64,000 nucleotides of DNA from assembly GCF_019029495.1 (NCBI RefSeq), contig NZ_JAERQM010000001.1:558001-622000 (forward strand). The letters are read 5' to 3'. The translations under genes were made by a program, and so were the position numbers. Each line of letters begins with the position of its first letter. Within the stretch, counting starts at the first letter, position 1. The notes beneath the pieces were generated by a model. It saw nothing but the letters and a program-made list of their open reading frames with translations, searched no databases and was not told the origin of the DNA. This document shows positions 27,392 to 36,505 of the stretch, piece by piece. This DNA comes from Falsiroseomonas oleicola (GTDB taxonomy: Bacteria > Pseudomonadota > Alphaproteobacteria > Acetobacterales > Acetobacteraceae).

Positions 27392-27871
27392 TCAGGCCTC
27401 GGCCACATCCGCCAGCAGCGGCGGGATGGCACGGCCGCAGATCCGGCCGGCGACCACATCGGCCAGCGTCACCCCATCCAGGAACAGCCGGATCTGGTTG
27501 CCCAGCTCCGCCCAGAGGTCATGGGTCAGGCAGCGTTCCCCGGCCAGGCAGCCGGCGCTGCCTTCCTCGCAGCGGGTGGCGTGGATCGGCTCATCCACCG
27601 CTTCGACGATCGCCGCGATGGAAATCTCCGCCGCCGGCCGCGCCAGGCGATAGCCGCCGCCGGGACCCCGGGTGGAGACCACCAGGCCGCCACGGCGCAG
27701 CGGACCGAAAAGCTGTTCGAGATAGGCGAGCGACAGGCGCTGGGCCTGGGCGATCTCCGCCAGGCTGACCTGGCCGCGCGCGCCGCAGCGACCTTCGGCA
27801 TCGTCACCGTCGCGGGCGGCCAGCTCCACCATGGCCATCACGGCATATCGACCGCGGGTGGAAAGCCTCAT
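27392..27871 (-). CDS. iscR: Rrf2-family iron-sulfur regulator IscR
   Basis: 159-residue winged-helix repressor. It begins MRLSTRGRYAVMAMVELA (start ATG 27871), has the DNA-reading segment RGPGGGYRLARPA and the cluster-binding cysteines in RCEEGSAGCLAGERCLTHDLW. The latter also contains the histidine equivalent to E. coli His107, the unusual fourth ligand. As first gene of the operon it probably senses cluster supply and represses its own unit. Confidence 0.93.
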   Translation of the reverse strand: MRLSTRGRYAVMAMVELAARDGDDAEGRCGARGQVSLAEIAQAQRLSLAYLEQLFGPLRRGGLVVSTRGPGGGYRLARPAAEISIAAIVEAVDEPIHATRCEEGSAGCLAGERCLTHDLWAELGNQIRLFLDGVTLADVVAGRICGRAIPPLLADVAEA

Positions 27872-28007
27872 CCGGCACTCCCGTCCTGATTGTTTTCCCG
27901 CCCAAAGACGGGCCGGCACGGTGAAGCGGAGGCACGAACGTCCGCACAATAGCGGGCCTACACGCGATCAAGTCGCAAGAACATGCTCGCCATGCCGTGA
28001 ATCCGAT

Positions 28008-28036
28008 ATGAAACCTGCCCCTGCCTCACCTATATT
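28008..28036 (+). promoter_or_regulatory. Sigma-70-like promoter in front of the putative structured RNA
   Basis: ATGAAA (28008-28013, 4 of 6 to TTGACA) and TATATT (28031-28036, 5 of 6 to TATAAT) are separated by exactly 17 bp. The expected start site, about 28043, coincides with the first base of the foldable segment. Confidence 0.5.
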
Positions 28037-28042
28037 GGGTGA

Positions 28043-28275
28043 ACCCCAGGGCTTGGGAACCTGCCCGGGGGTGTCCGAAGGGCGCGGGCGTGCCGCACCC
28101 ACCAGAACCACGACCTAGGCCGAAGGCTGGCGACCCCCGTCGTCGGTTCGAAGCTATTGTTCCCGACTGCCGGAGTCAACAATCGGCAGACGGGTCCACC
28201 AGGATGTCGGTGGTGGTTCGGGATCGGCCCAGGACAGGCCGCGGTCGCGGCGCGTGGGTTCCCCAAACGGCCTGG
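28043..28275 (+). ncRNA. Putative structured RNA of about 230 nt, family unknown
   Basis: The two ends pair: CCAGG (28046-28050) with CCTGG (28271-28275) and GGGAACC (28055-28061) with GGTTCCC (28257-28263), enclosing a further stem in which 12 of 14 positions of 28102-28115 pair with 28209-28222. The apical part offers two mutually exclusive hairpins. One is 28156-28161 with 28178-28183 plus GACT/AGTC inside. The other is 28163-28172 with 28184-28193 (9 of 10 pairs). A promoter sits directly upstream. The shape, a long closing stem with internal bubbles, loosely recalls 6S RNA, but the conserved bases of 6S, tmRNA, SRP RNA and RNase P were not found. It could also be a leader of the hydrolase gene, whose start is 107 nt away. 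Confidence 0.4.
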
Positions 28276-28382
28276 AGGCTGGCGCCCTGCGCTCGCTTGC
28301 CTTCGGCCATGGCCCATGTCGGGCGGATGCCAGGCGGCACCCGCTTCGATCTGGGCCCAACATGGACTGGATCGACAGAACG

Positions 28383-29051
28383 ATGCCTGAAGTCATGTTC
28401 GCCGGGCCCGATGGCCGGCTTGAGGGTCGCTACAACCACGCGAAGCAGGCCAATGCGCCGGTCGCGCTGATCCTGCACCCGCATCCGCTGCATGGCGGCA
28501 CCATGAACAACCGCGTCGTTCACGCGCTGTACCAGCGCTTCCAGACGATGGGTTTCTCCACCCTTCGCTTCAATTTCCGCGGCGTCGGCCGCAGCCAGGG
28601 CCGCTATGATGGCGGCATCGGCGAGATTTCGGACGCCGCGGCGGCGCTGGACTTCCTCCAGGCGGTGAATCCCAACGCCTCCTCGCTCTGGGTCGCGGGC
28701 TATTCCTTCGGCTCCTATGTCGGGATGCAGTTGCTGATGCGGCGGCCGGAGATGGGCGGCTTCGTCTCCATCTCCGCCCCGGCCAGCCATTACGACTTCG
28801 GCTTCCTGGCCCCCTGCCCCTGCAACGGGCTGATCCTGCACGGCGCGGATGACGAGCTGGTGCCGGAAGGCAGCGTGCGGAAGCTGGTGGACAAGCTGAA
28901 CACGCAGAAGGGCATCGCCATCGACTACCGTGTGATGCCCGGCGCCGGCCATATCTACACCCCGCCCCAGGCCGAGCAGGTGGCCGCGGCGGCGGAAGAC
29001 CATGTGATGGGCGCGCTGAACCGCAACCGCATGGCGCTGGCTGCGGATTGA
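28383..29051 (+). CDS. Alpha/beta hydrolase (COG2945-like), substrate unknown
   Basis: A compact 222-residue hydrolase. Fold marks are LILHPHPLHGGTMNNRVVHAL (oxyanion region), the nucleophile elbow GYSFGS with Ser, Asp in HGADDELVPEG and His in GAGHIYTPP. This small cytoplasmic group is widespread and mostly uncharacterised. ATG 28383 is chosen because homologues begin near MPEVMFAGPDG; ATG 28362 is an alternative and neither has a strong ribosome-binding site. The gene is convergent with anmK across a REP-like hairpin. Confidence 0.82.
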   Translation: MPEVMFAGPDGRLEGRYNHAKQANAPVALILHPHPLHGGTMNNRVVHALYQRFQTMGFSTLRFNFRGVGRSQGRYDGGIGEISDAAAALDFLQAVNPNASSLWVAGYSFGSYVGMQLLMRRPEMGGFVSISAPASHYDFGFLAPCPCNGLILHGADDELVPEGSVRKLVDKLNTQKGIAIDYRVMPGAGHIYTPPQAEQVAAAAEDHVMGALNRNRMALAAD

Positions 29052-29061
29052 TCCGGCTAAG

Positions 29062-29102
29062 CCCTCTCCCCCCTGACAGGGGGAGAGGGTTGGGTGAGGG
29101 GG
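29062..29102. repeat. REP-like palindromic intergenic element
   Basis: CCCTCTCCCCC and GGGGGAGAGGG form a long hairpin around CTGACA, followed by TTGGGTGAGGGGG. This word is familiar as a dispersed intergenic repeat in many proteobacterial genomes. It lies between the convergent ends of the hydrolase gene and anmK and may stop transcription from both. Confidence 0.65.
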
Positions 29103-29122
29103 GCCGCGCCGTAATCCCCCGC

Positions 29123-30220
29123 CTACAACAACGGCCCCACCAGCCGCCCACCCAGGGTCGGCCCCGGCGCCCCGGTCGTCCCCGGAAAGGTCAGCGGCAG
29201 ACCCCGCCACACCCGGGCCGCCAGCACCCCAAAGGCCTGGGCCTCCAGCGCATCCCCGTTCCAGCCCACCACCTCCACCGCCCGCACCGGCTCGGCCAAT
29301 GCGGCGCCCAAGGCGCGCATCATCGCCGGATTGCGCCGCCCACCGCCGGCCACCAGCCATTGCACCGGCGGTTCCGGGAAGTGCCGGGCCGCCGCCGCAA
29401 CGCAGATGGCGCAGAAGGCCACCAGGGTCGCCGCGCCATCGGCCGGTGACAGGCCCGCCGCGCCGGCTTCCTTCAGCGCCCGGTCGAAATCCAGCCGGTC
29501 CAGGGACTTGGGCGGCGGCGCCGCCAGCCAGGGATGCGCCAGCAGCGGCGCCAGCACCCCGCCATCCGCCTGCCCGGCCAGCGCCAGGCGCCCGTCGCGG
29601 TCATAGGATTCGCCCGTCGCGCGCCGCGCCCAGTCGTCCAGCGGGCCGTTGGCCGGGCCGGTGTCGAAGGCCAGCAGCGTGCCATCCGCGCCGATCCAGG
29701 TCACATTGGCGACCCCGCCGAGGTTCAGGATGGCGAGCGGCTTCGGCAGGTCCCGCGCCATGACCGCATGCACCACCGGCACCAGCGGCGCCCCCTGCCC
29801 GCCCACCACCACATCGGCCGAGCGGAAATCATGCGCGACGGTCATCCCCGTCTCCCGCGCCAGCCGCGCCGCGTCGCCCACCTGCCAGGTGAAGCCCTTC
29901 GCATTCAGCCCGGGCCGGAAGGGCCGGTGCAGGATGGTCTGGCCGTGGAAGCCCACCACATCGGCCGGCCAGCCCACGGCGCGCACCGCCTCCACATGCC
30001 GCTCCGTCAGCCGGTCCACGCAACTCGCCAGGAAGGGATCGTCCGGCCCGATCTCCGCCGCGCGGTCCAGCAATTCGCGCAGGTCGCGCCGCAGCGCGGG
30101 GGCGTAGGGCAGGGTCAGCACCGGGCCGAGGCGGCCGATCGCCTCCCCATCCGTTTCCACCCAGGCGGCATCCACCCCGTCGAGGGAGGTTCCGCTCATC
30201 AGACCAATGGTTCGCAGCAT
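29123..30220 (-). CDS. anmK: Anhydro-N-acetylmuramic acid kinase
   Basis: AnmK phosphorylates and opens 1,6-anhydroMurNAc released by lytic transglycosylases, feeding it to cell-wall recycling. The 365 residues begin [19 protein letters not shown], the family signature. They contain the HGQTILHRP motif, the [18 protein letters not shown] active-site segment and the ATP-binding [16 protein letters not shown] 30220 matches this amino end. It is divergent from tyrS, as in many alphaproteobacteria. Confidence 0.95.
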   Translation of the reverse strand: MLRTIGLMSGTSLDGVDAAWVETDGEAIGRLGPVLTLPYAPALRRDLRELLDRAAEIGPDDPFLASCVDRLTERHVEAVRAVGWPADVVGFHGQTILHRPFRPGLNAKGFTWQVGDAARLARETGMTVAHDFRSADVVVGGQGAPLVPVVHAVMARDLPKPLAILNLGGVANVTWIGADGTLLAFDTGPANGPLDDWARRATGESYDRDGRLALAGQADGGVLAPLLAHPWLAAPPPKSLDRLDFDRALKEAGAAGLSPADGAATLVAFCAICVAAAARHFPEPPVQWLVAGGGRRNPAMMRALGAALAEPVRAVEVVGWNGDALEAQAFGVLAARVWRGLPLTFPGTTGAPGPTLGGRLVGPLL

Positions 30221-30280
30221 CCCCCCAACGTGCTACGCCGCCGTCACTTCCGAAAGCCCCAGGGACCACCAAGACCCGCC

Positions 30281-31498
30281 ATGACCGCCACCCAGGACTT
30301 CCTGCACGCCGCCCGCGAGCGCGGTTTCGTTCATCAGGTGACGGATGCGGAGGGTCTCGCGGCCCAGGGCCGGGTGACCGCCTATGTCGGCTTCGACTGC
30401 ACGGCGGACAGCCTGCATGTCGGCCATCTGATGTCGATCATGCTGCTGCGCCTGTTGCAGCAGACCGGCAATCGCCCGGTGGCGCTGATGGGCGGCGGCA
30501 CGACCAAGATCGGCGACCCCTCCTTCCGCGACGAGGCCCGCCCGCTGCTGACGGATGCGCAGATCGAGGTGAACAAGGCCGGCATCCGCCGCAGCTTCGA
30601 CAGCTTCCTGCGGTTCGGCCCCGATGACGCCGTCATGCTCGACAATGCCGAGTGGCTCGATGAGTTGAAGTACATCCCCTTCCTGCGGGAAGTCGGGCGG
30701 CATTTCAGCGTCAACCGCATGCTGACCATGGACAGCGTGAAGCTGCGGCTGGACCGCGACCAGCCGCTCAGCTTCCTCGAATTCAACTACATGCTGCTGC
30801 AGTCCTACGATTTTCTCGAACTGCACCGGCGGCTGGGCGTGACGCTGCAGATGGGCGGGTCCGACCAGTGGGGCAATATCATCATGGGTGCCGACCTGGT
30901 GCGCCGGATGGCCAGCGCGGAGGCTTTCGGGCTGACCACGCCGCTGCTGACCACCGCCTCCGGCACCAAGATGGGCAAGACGGCCTCGGGCGCGGTCTGG
31001 CTGAATCCCGATCGCCTGGCGCCCTATGACTACTGGCAGTTCTGGCGCAATGCCGAGGATGCCGATGTCGGCCGCTTCCTGGCCCTGTTCACCGACCTGC
31101 CGATGACGGAGGTGGCGCGCCTCGGCGCGCTGGCCGGCGCCGAGATCAATGAGGCGAAGAAGGTGCTGGCCACCGAGGCCACCGCTCTGCTGCACGGCCG
31201 CCCCGCCGCCGAAACCGCCGCCGAGACCGCCCGCCGCGCCTTCGAACAGGGCGAGGCGGCCGAGACCCTGCCGAGCCATGCCACCGCTTTGCCCGCCGCC
31301 GTGGTGGATATCCTGGCGGAAGCGAAATTCGTCGCCAGCAAGGGGGAGGCGCGGCGGCTGATCGCCCAGGGCGGCATCCGCCTGAACGACACCGCCGTGG
31401 CCGATCCGGCACAGGCGGTGACCGTTGCGGATCTGCGCGACGGCGCCGCGAAACTTTCGCTCGGCCGGAAGCGTCACCTGCTGGTGCGCCCCGCCTGA
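30281..31498 (+). CDS. tyrS: Tyrosyl-tRNA synthetase
   Basis: Class I synthetase of 405 residues charging tRNA-Tyr. HIGH appears as HVGHL in [15 protein letters not shown], the tyrosine pocket as [12 protein letters not shown] and GGSDQWGNI, and KMSKS as KMGKT. The C-terminal S4 domain (about 340-405) binds the tRNA. ATG 30281 gives the usual short amino end. It is divergent from anmK with 60 bp between the starts. Confidence 0.96.
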   Translation: MTATQDFLHAARERGFVHQVTDAEGLAAQGRVTAYVGFDCTADSLHVGHLMSIMLLRLLQQTGNRPVALMGGGTTKIGDPSFRDEARPLLTDAQIEVNKAGIRRSFDSFLRFGPDDAVMLDNAEWLDELKYIPFLREVGRHFSVNRMLTMDSVKLRLDRDQPLSFLEFNYMLLQSYDFLELHRRLGVTLQMGGSDQWGNIIMGADLVRRMASAEAFGLTTPLLTTASGTKMGKTASGAVWLNPDRLAPYDYWQFWRNAEDADVGRFLALFTDLPMTEVARLGALAGAEINEAKKVLATEATALLHGRPAAETAAETARRAFEQGEAAETLPSHATALPAAVVDILAEAKFVASKGEARRLIAQGGIRLNDTAVADPAQAVTVADLRDGAAKLSLGRKRHLLVRPA

Positions 31499-31504
31499 CC
31501 GAAG

Positions 31505-31527
31505 GGGACCGGCCGCCGGCCGGTTCC
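31505..31527 (+). terminator. Intrinsic terminator of tyrS
   Basis: A 10-bp stem (GGGACCGGCC with GGCCGGTTCC, one G-U pair) and a GCC loop, followed by the pyrimidine run TTCTTCC, begins 6 bp after the tyrS stop. Confidence 0.65.
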
Positions 31528-31642
31528 TTCTTCCGCCCCGCGGTCGTCGCGGGGGTGTGAATATTCGGTCATGAATTCGCCATGTTCCGCGCCGATCCTG
31601 CCCCTTGGGCCGGTCTCCCCACCGGCTGAGGCGGAGGTTGCC

Positions 31643-33370
31643 ATGCGGCGCATGCGCATTTCGGCCTGGGTCGGCGCCCTGGCGGCCCTTGCCATCGGCA
31701 TGGGCCTCGTCGCCGCCATCTATGGCTGGCAGATCCTGCCCGCCCATAACACCGGCTGGATGCTGGAAGGCACGATCGGGCCGGACCCGGTGCAGTACTG
31801 GCTCGGCTGGACCTACTTTGGCCGCGCCCCCTGGATGTGGCCGCCCGGCGCCAATCCGGATTGGGGGCTCGAGGTCGGCTCCTCCATCTTCTATTCGGAT
31901 TCCATCCCGCTGCTGGCCTTCGCCTTCAAGGCGCTGCGCGGGCTGGTGGAAGTGCCGCAATACTGGGGGATGTGGCTGTTCGCCTGCGGCGCGCTGCAGG
32001 CCCTGCTCGCCTGGCGGCTGATCGGGCTGTTCACGCCGGACCCTCTGGCCCGGCTGGCCGGGGCCGCGCTGTTCGTGCTTCAGCCGATCCTGCTGCAGCG
32101 CATGGGCGGGCATTTCGCACTCGCCGGACAGTTTCTGCTGCTGGCGGCGCTGTATCTGTGCCTGACGCCAGCGGCGCCCTGGCGACGACTGCTGGCCTGG
32201 GCGGGGCTGATGCTCGCGGCGTCGCTCATCCATGCCTATCTGCTGCCGATGGTGGCCGGGCTATGGGCAACGGATTGGCTCGCCCGCGCCTGGCCCGCGG
32301 ATCGTCGCAAGCTGCCTTTGGCGGTGGAGGCGCTGGCCGTGCCCGGCGCGGGGGTGGCGGGGCTCTGGGCGGCGGGGTTCTTCCTGCTCGGCGGCGGCAT
32401 GGGCGGCACCTGGGGCGGCTATGGGCAGATGCAGCTCGACCTGCTGGCGCCCTTTGATCCCAGCCATTGGGGTGGGCTGCTGCCGCAACTGCCGCGGCCG
32501 GACCATCTGGAGACGGCAGACAGCTATCTTGGCCTCGGCACGCTGCTGCTGCTGGCGGGCGGGGCGCTGGCCTTCCTGCTGCGGCCACGGCCGGGGCTCT
32601 GGCGTCACTGGCCGCTGCTGGCCGGGCTCGCCGCGCTGCTGGCGCTGGCCATCACCCACCGGATCAGCCTTGGTGGGCAGGTGGTCGCGGTGCTGGCCGA
32701 GCCATCGGACAGGTTGCAGGACATCGCCGATGCGCTGCGCGCCTCCGTCCGCTTCTTCTGGCCGGTCGCCTATGCGCTGATCCTCGGCGCCATCGCCGCC
32801 CTGGCCCATGCGCTGGGTGGGCGGTGGACGGGGCTGGTGCTGGCCGCGGCGCTGGCGGTGCAGGTGATCGACCTGCGGCCGGGCTTCGACCGGCTCGCCC
32901 ACTTCTTCCGCCCGGCGCCTGCCACCGCGGCGCTGCGCCTGGACGATCCCTTCTGGCTGAAGGCCAGCCTGCAGTACACGCGCATCCGCCTGGCCCCCAC
33001 CGGCATGCAGGCAAGGCATTGGGAGGAGGTGGCGGTGCTGGCGGCGACTCGTGGCCTGCCCACCGATGCGGTCTATCTCGCCCGCATCGATCCCGAGGCG
33101 GTCGCCGCGCTGAACGCCGCCACCGCCCGGCGGCTGGCCGCCGGCGATCATGAGCCCGGCAGCCTTTATGTGCTGGGTAACGAGGTCATGCTGGCGGCGG
33201 CCCGCGCCGGCCTCAACCCGGCGTTGGACCTGCTGGCGCGCTTCGATGACATCTGGGTGCTGGCGCCGGGCTGGCGCGGGCCGGTGCCGGTCATGGCCGC
33301 CCCGGCACCGGCTGACCGATCCCGAACAACCCCCGCAGGAAGCCCGGCGTCAATGCCGCCAGAGGGTTGA
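31643..33370 (+). CDS. Polytopic membrane protein, DUF6311/glycosyltransferase-like
   Basis: A 575-residue protein with about 11 membrane helices over residues 8-440 and a soluble C-terminal part. The luminal loop after the first helix (NTGWMLEGTIGPDPVQYWLGW, then SIFYSDSIPLLAFAFKAL) has the acidic residues and spacing of GT-C-like integral membrane proteins of the DUF6311 group, thought to be lipid-linked sugar transferases. ATG 31643 is chosen because GGAGG lies 5 nt upstream; ATG 31571 has none. Its 3' end overlaps the AsmA-like gene on the other strand by 80 bp. The transferase activity is inferred from the fold only. Confidence 0.7.
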   Translation: MRRMRISAWVGALAALAIGMGLVAAIYGWQILPAHNTGWMLEGTIGPDPVQYWLGWTYFGRAPWMWPPGANPDWGLEVGSSIFYSDSIPLLAFAFKALRGLVEVPQYWGMWLFACGALQALLAWRLIGLFTPDPLARLAGAALFVLQPILLQRMGGHFALAGQFLLLAALYLCLTPAAPWRRLLAWAGLMLAASLIHAYLLPMVAGLWATDWLARAWPADRRKLPLAVEALAVPGAGVAGLWAAGFFLLGGGMGGTWGGYGQMQLDLLAPFDPSHWGGLLPQLPRPDHLETADSYLGLGTLLLLAGGALAFLLRPRPGLWRHWPLLAGLAALLALAITHRISLGGQVVAVLAEPSDRLQDIADALRASVRFFWPVAYALILGAIAALAHALGGRWTGLVLAAALAVQVIDLRPGFDRLAHFFRPAPATAALRLDDPFWLKASLQYTRIRLAPTGMQARHWEEVAVLAATRGLPTDAVYLARIDPEAVAALNAATARRLAAGDHEPGSLYVLGNEVMLAAARAGLNPALDLLARFDDIWVLAPGWRGPVPVMAAPAPADRSRTTPAGSPASMPPEG

Positions 33371-36300
33371 CGCTGACCTGCGGGTCCTCCGCCGGCCCGG
33401 TGACGCGGAAGGTGGCCGCGAACAGCCCGCCCCCGGCCTCCGGCGCGAACAGCCGGCCGAGGATGGGGATATTGCCCAGCAGCGAATTGAAGAAATAGGC
33501 TGGCACAATGGTGCCCGTCATGTTCAGCCGCTGCCGCCGGCGGTCCAGCGTGCCGGTCGCGGTCAGGCCGAGGGAGGCGGAAAAGGCCCGTGCCTCCCCC
33601 AGCGTCAGCACCTCCGGCGTCAGGGAGAAGGGTGCGACGAGGCGGGAGAAGCCCAGGCCGGGGCCGGAGACCGCCTCCACCAGCCCATACAGGGTCATCG
33701 CCTGCAGCAGCTTGGCGACCGCAGGCGCGTCGCGCACCGCGAAATCGGTCATCTCCGCGCTGCCTTGCAGCGGGGCGCCAGGATGGTTGCCGGCATAGCG
33801 CGCCCGCACCGAGAGCCGGCCGCCTTCCAGCTTGCGCAGCACGTCGAAGCTGCCGAGCAGCGCCCCGGCATCCTCCGCCTCCAGTTGCAGGCTGCGGCCA
33901 TTGCCGGCGGGCTGGATCACCGCCTCGAACCGCCCGCGCGGCCCGGCGCGGCCGGCGAGCGTCCCGGCACGCAGCACGCCCCGACCATCGATGCGCGCCT
34001 GCGCCACCACAGCCGCCAGTTCACGCCCCTCACCCAGCAGCACGCGCTCGAACCGCGCATCGGCGGCGAAGGCGGGACCCTGATCGCCGGCCGCCTCCGA
34101 CGCCGGGTCCGGAGCAGGGCCATCTTCCGCCAGCGCGCGGCGCAGATCGAGCACGGCGCCGCGCAGCGCCACCGACCACTGGGCGCCGGGGCTGGCGGGG
34201 GGCCGCGCCTCGCCGCTGAAACGGCTGCCATCCACCACCCCCTCGGTGATGGTGATACGTTCCAGCCGGGTGGCGCCGGTGAAGCTGGCCGCGCCGCGCA
34301 GGCGCAGATCGGCCGCCTCCACCCGGAAGCTCTCGATCGCCTCCAGCCGGTCGCCGGCCAGACGCAGCACCATCTCGCCGCCGGCATGCTGGCCCGGTGG
34401 CTTGGCATAGGCGAGCGGATCGATCATCAGCCGCGCATGGCGCAGTTCCGCGCGGACATGCGCGCGGCCCTGGCCGTTGCGCCGGCGTTCGCTGCGGACA
34501 TCCAGGCCGATGGCGCCCTCCACCAGCTCCGGCAGGGCCAGGCCGAGCGCCACCAGCCGGCTGGCATCGGTCTCCGCCCGCACCGTCTCCCGCATCACCA
34601 CCTGGCTGGCGGGCCCGTCGCGGAAATCCATCTCCACCGTCAGCCGGGCCGCGATCTCCGCCAGGGTCGCGGTGCCGCTGGCACGCAGGCCGTTATTGTC
34701 CACGGTGAGGTCCACCGTGCCGCGTTCCAGCGGCCGGCCGAGCAGCACATCGGCCATCCGCACATCCCGCAGCCGCGCCTGGGCGCGCAGTTGCAGCAGG
34801 GCCACCGGCAGGTCTGCCAGCAGCGGGAAGCCGATGGTCAGCCTGCCTTCCATGCTGCCGCGCGGATCCTTGATCGGCAGCGGACGACGCTCGAACAGGC
34901 GCAGCCTCGGGTGCTGCACCACCGCCAGCGCATCGGGGATCGGCCCGGCGAGGTTGATCTCCATCGCCGCGGTTTCCTGCGCGCCGGGCGGCAGCAGGAA
35001 GCGAACGCTGCTGTCGCGCAGCGTCACCTGGCCGCCGGATTGCCGGCCGCCGGTGACGCGCATGGAAATCTCCTCCAGCCCGAAGGTCACCCGGCCGGCG
35101 GCGCGTTCGGCGGGGGGGATCGGGCGCAGCCAATGGACCGTGGCCTCCGCCACTTCCAGCGTCCCGGTCAGGCTGGTGACGCGCGGCGCTTCCAGCCCGG
35201 CCCCCGCCTCCGCCTCGATCCGCCATTGCCCGTCGCGGGCGATGCCGGCGGTCAGGTTCTGGGTGATCCAGCTTCGCACGCTGGTGCCCAGCCCTTCCGG
35301 CCAGTGGCGGCCGAGATCGGCGATGGCGACGCGGTCGAGCCCGAGGGTCGCGGCGCCGCGCCACCGCCCCTCCCGCAGCAGCGCCTCCCCCCCCAGGGTC
35401 AGGACGGGCGGCGTCGGACCATCCAGACGCAGCCGCCCCTGGGTGAGGGTGATGCGGTCCCGGGTCCCCACCAGCGCCACCTCCAGCCCCCCCATAGGGA
35501 GGCGCCGGCCCTCCCCCAGATCCAGCACGCCCGCTTCCGTGGCCAGCCGCGCGCTGGCATCGCGCAGCGTGCCATCCGAGCCCATCCGGACCTCCGCCTC
35601 GACCCGCACGGTCGCATCCAGCCGGGACAGCGGCGCCAGCCCGGGCGCCGCCGCGGCAAGCTGCGCCGGGCGCAGCTCCGGCAGGCGCAGCCGCAGCGCA
35701 AGCTCCGCCGGGCCGTCGGTGGAGGATGTGGTCATTTCCGCGCCGATCCAGACCGGCACCCGTTCCGCCCCGAGCAGAAGCGTCGCCTCGGCATCGCCCA
35801 GCAACCCCCCGCCCAGCCGCCGGCGCAACGTCACATCCGCCGCATCCAGCACCCAGGTCTTGCCGAGCGCCGCATCCTCCACCGTGATTCGCCCGCCCAG
35901 GATCCGCAGCGATTGCAGGGCGGAGAGCGGTGTGGCGTCGGAGGGCGCGCGCATCAGCTCCGCCACCAACTCATCCAGCCCGGCGCCACCCTCCTGCCCA
36001 CCCGCCTGCGCCTCGCCGGGGGTCCCCGAACCGACCAGCAGGGCCACCTGCCCCGCCGCATCGCGCCGCAAGGTCAGTTCCGGCCGCAGCAATTCCAGCC
36101 GTCGCGGTGCCAATTCGCCGCGCAGCAGCCAGGGCAGGGACAGGGTCACGGCGGCATCCGGCAATTCGGCGGCCACCACGCCCTCCGGCTGTCGCAGGCG
36201 GACGTCGCTCAGCCGCAGTTCCAGCGGTGTCAGATGCCCGTCACGCCAGCCCTGCCAGCCAATGCTGACCCGCCCCACCTCCAGCCGCGCATCGGGCGCG

Positions 36301-36488
36301 GTGCCAGGGACTACATAGGCATTGGCCCTTTCGGCGATGGCCTCGGCCAGGAAGGGCAGTTCGATCGGCCCCTGGGCGAGCCGCCAGGCAGCGCCGCCGG
36401 CGGCCAGCAGCAGCAGCAGCGCCAGGCCGAACAGCAGGTGCAGGGCGCGATGCGCCTCCCGCGCCACTTGACCGGCGGCTTGCCTCAT
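33291..36488 (-). CDS. AsmA/YhdP-like large envelope protein
   Basis: 1065 residues with one N-terminal membrane anchor (about 15-38) and a very long periplasmic part of repeated beta-strand segments. It ends in an AsmA-like C-terminal region (LQAMTLYGLVEAVSGPGLGFSRLVAPF, then IVPAYFFNSLLGNIPILGRLF). These are the marks of the YhdP/TamB-like bridge proteins that carry phospholipids between inner and outer membranes. The start ATG 36488 precedes the anchor. Only 17 bp separate it from the divergent glnE start, so its promoter must lie within the glnE coding region or overlap it. The 3' end overlaps the DUF6311-like gene. Confidence 0.85.
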   Translation of the reverse strand: MRQAAGQVAREAHRALHLLFGLALLLLLAAGGAAWRLAQGPIELPFLAEAIAERANAYVVPGTAPDARLEVGRVSIGWQGWRDGHLTPLELRLSDVRLRQPEGVVAAELPDAAVTLSLPWLLRGELAPRRLELLRPELTLRRDAAGQVALLVGSGTPGEAQAGGQEGGAGLDELVAELMRAPSDATPLSALQSLRILGGRITVEDAALGKTWVLDAADVTLRRRLGGGLLGDAEATLLLGAERVPVWIGAEMTTSSTDGPAELALRLRLPELRPAQLAAAAPGLAPLSRLDATVRVEAEVRMGSDGTLRDASARLATEAGVLDLGEGRRLPMGGLEVALVGTRDRITLTQGRLRLDGPTPPVLTLGGEALLREGRWRGAATLGLDRVAIADLGRHWPEGLGTSVRSWITQNLTAGIARDGQWRIEAEAGAGLEAPRVTSLTGTLEVAEATVHWLRPIPPAERAAGRVTFGLEEISMRVTGGRQSGGQVTLRDSSVRFLLPPGAQETAAMEINLAGPIPDALAVVQHPRLRLFERRPLPIKDPRGSMEGRLTIGFPLLADLPVALLQLRAQARLRDVRMADVLLGRPLERGTVDLTVDNNGLRASGTATLAEIAARLTVEMDFRDGPASQVVMRETVRAETDASRLVALGLALPELVEGAIGLDVRSERRRNGQGRAHVRAELRHARLMIDPLAYAKPPGQHAGGEMVLRLAGDRLEAIESFRVEAADLRLRGAASFTGATRLERITITEGVVDGSRFSGEARPPASPGAQWSVALRGAVLDLRRALAEDGPAPDPASEAAGDQGPAFAADARFERVLLGEGRELAAVVAQARIDGRGVLRAGTLAGRAGPRGRFEAVIQPAGNGRSLQLEAEDAGALLGSFDVLRKLEGGRLSVRARYAGNHPGAPLQGSAEMTDFAVRDAPAVAKLLQAMTLYGLVEAVSGPGLGFSRLVAPFSLTPEVLTLGEARAFSASLGLTATGTLDRRRQRLNMTGTIVPAYFFNSLLGNIPILGRLFAPEAGGGLFAATFRVTGPAEDPQVSVNPLAALTPGFLRGLFGIGQPVPGRP

Positions 36489-36505
36489 CGCCACCCTGGA
36501 CCTCC

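Larger units (their letters stand above)
27872..28382. other. Divergent intergenic region upstream of iscR and the hydrolase
   Basis: 511 bp. The left part must hold the iscR promoter, but no convincing pair of hexamers was found. The right part carries a good plus-strand promoter (28008-28036) and a long foldable segment (28043-28275), listed separately. No coding frame looks real. Confidence 0.6.

Noticed and set aside
27872-27990. Possible iscR promoter hexamers (TTGATC and TATTGT)
   Set aside because: The spacer is only 14 bp, so the pair is not credible.
28144-28160. A GGTTCGAAG word resembling a tRNA T-loop
   Set aside because: No matching acceptor, D or anticodon stem could be built around it.
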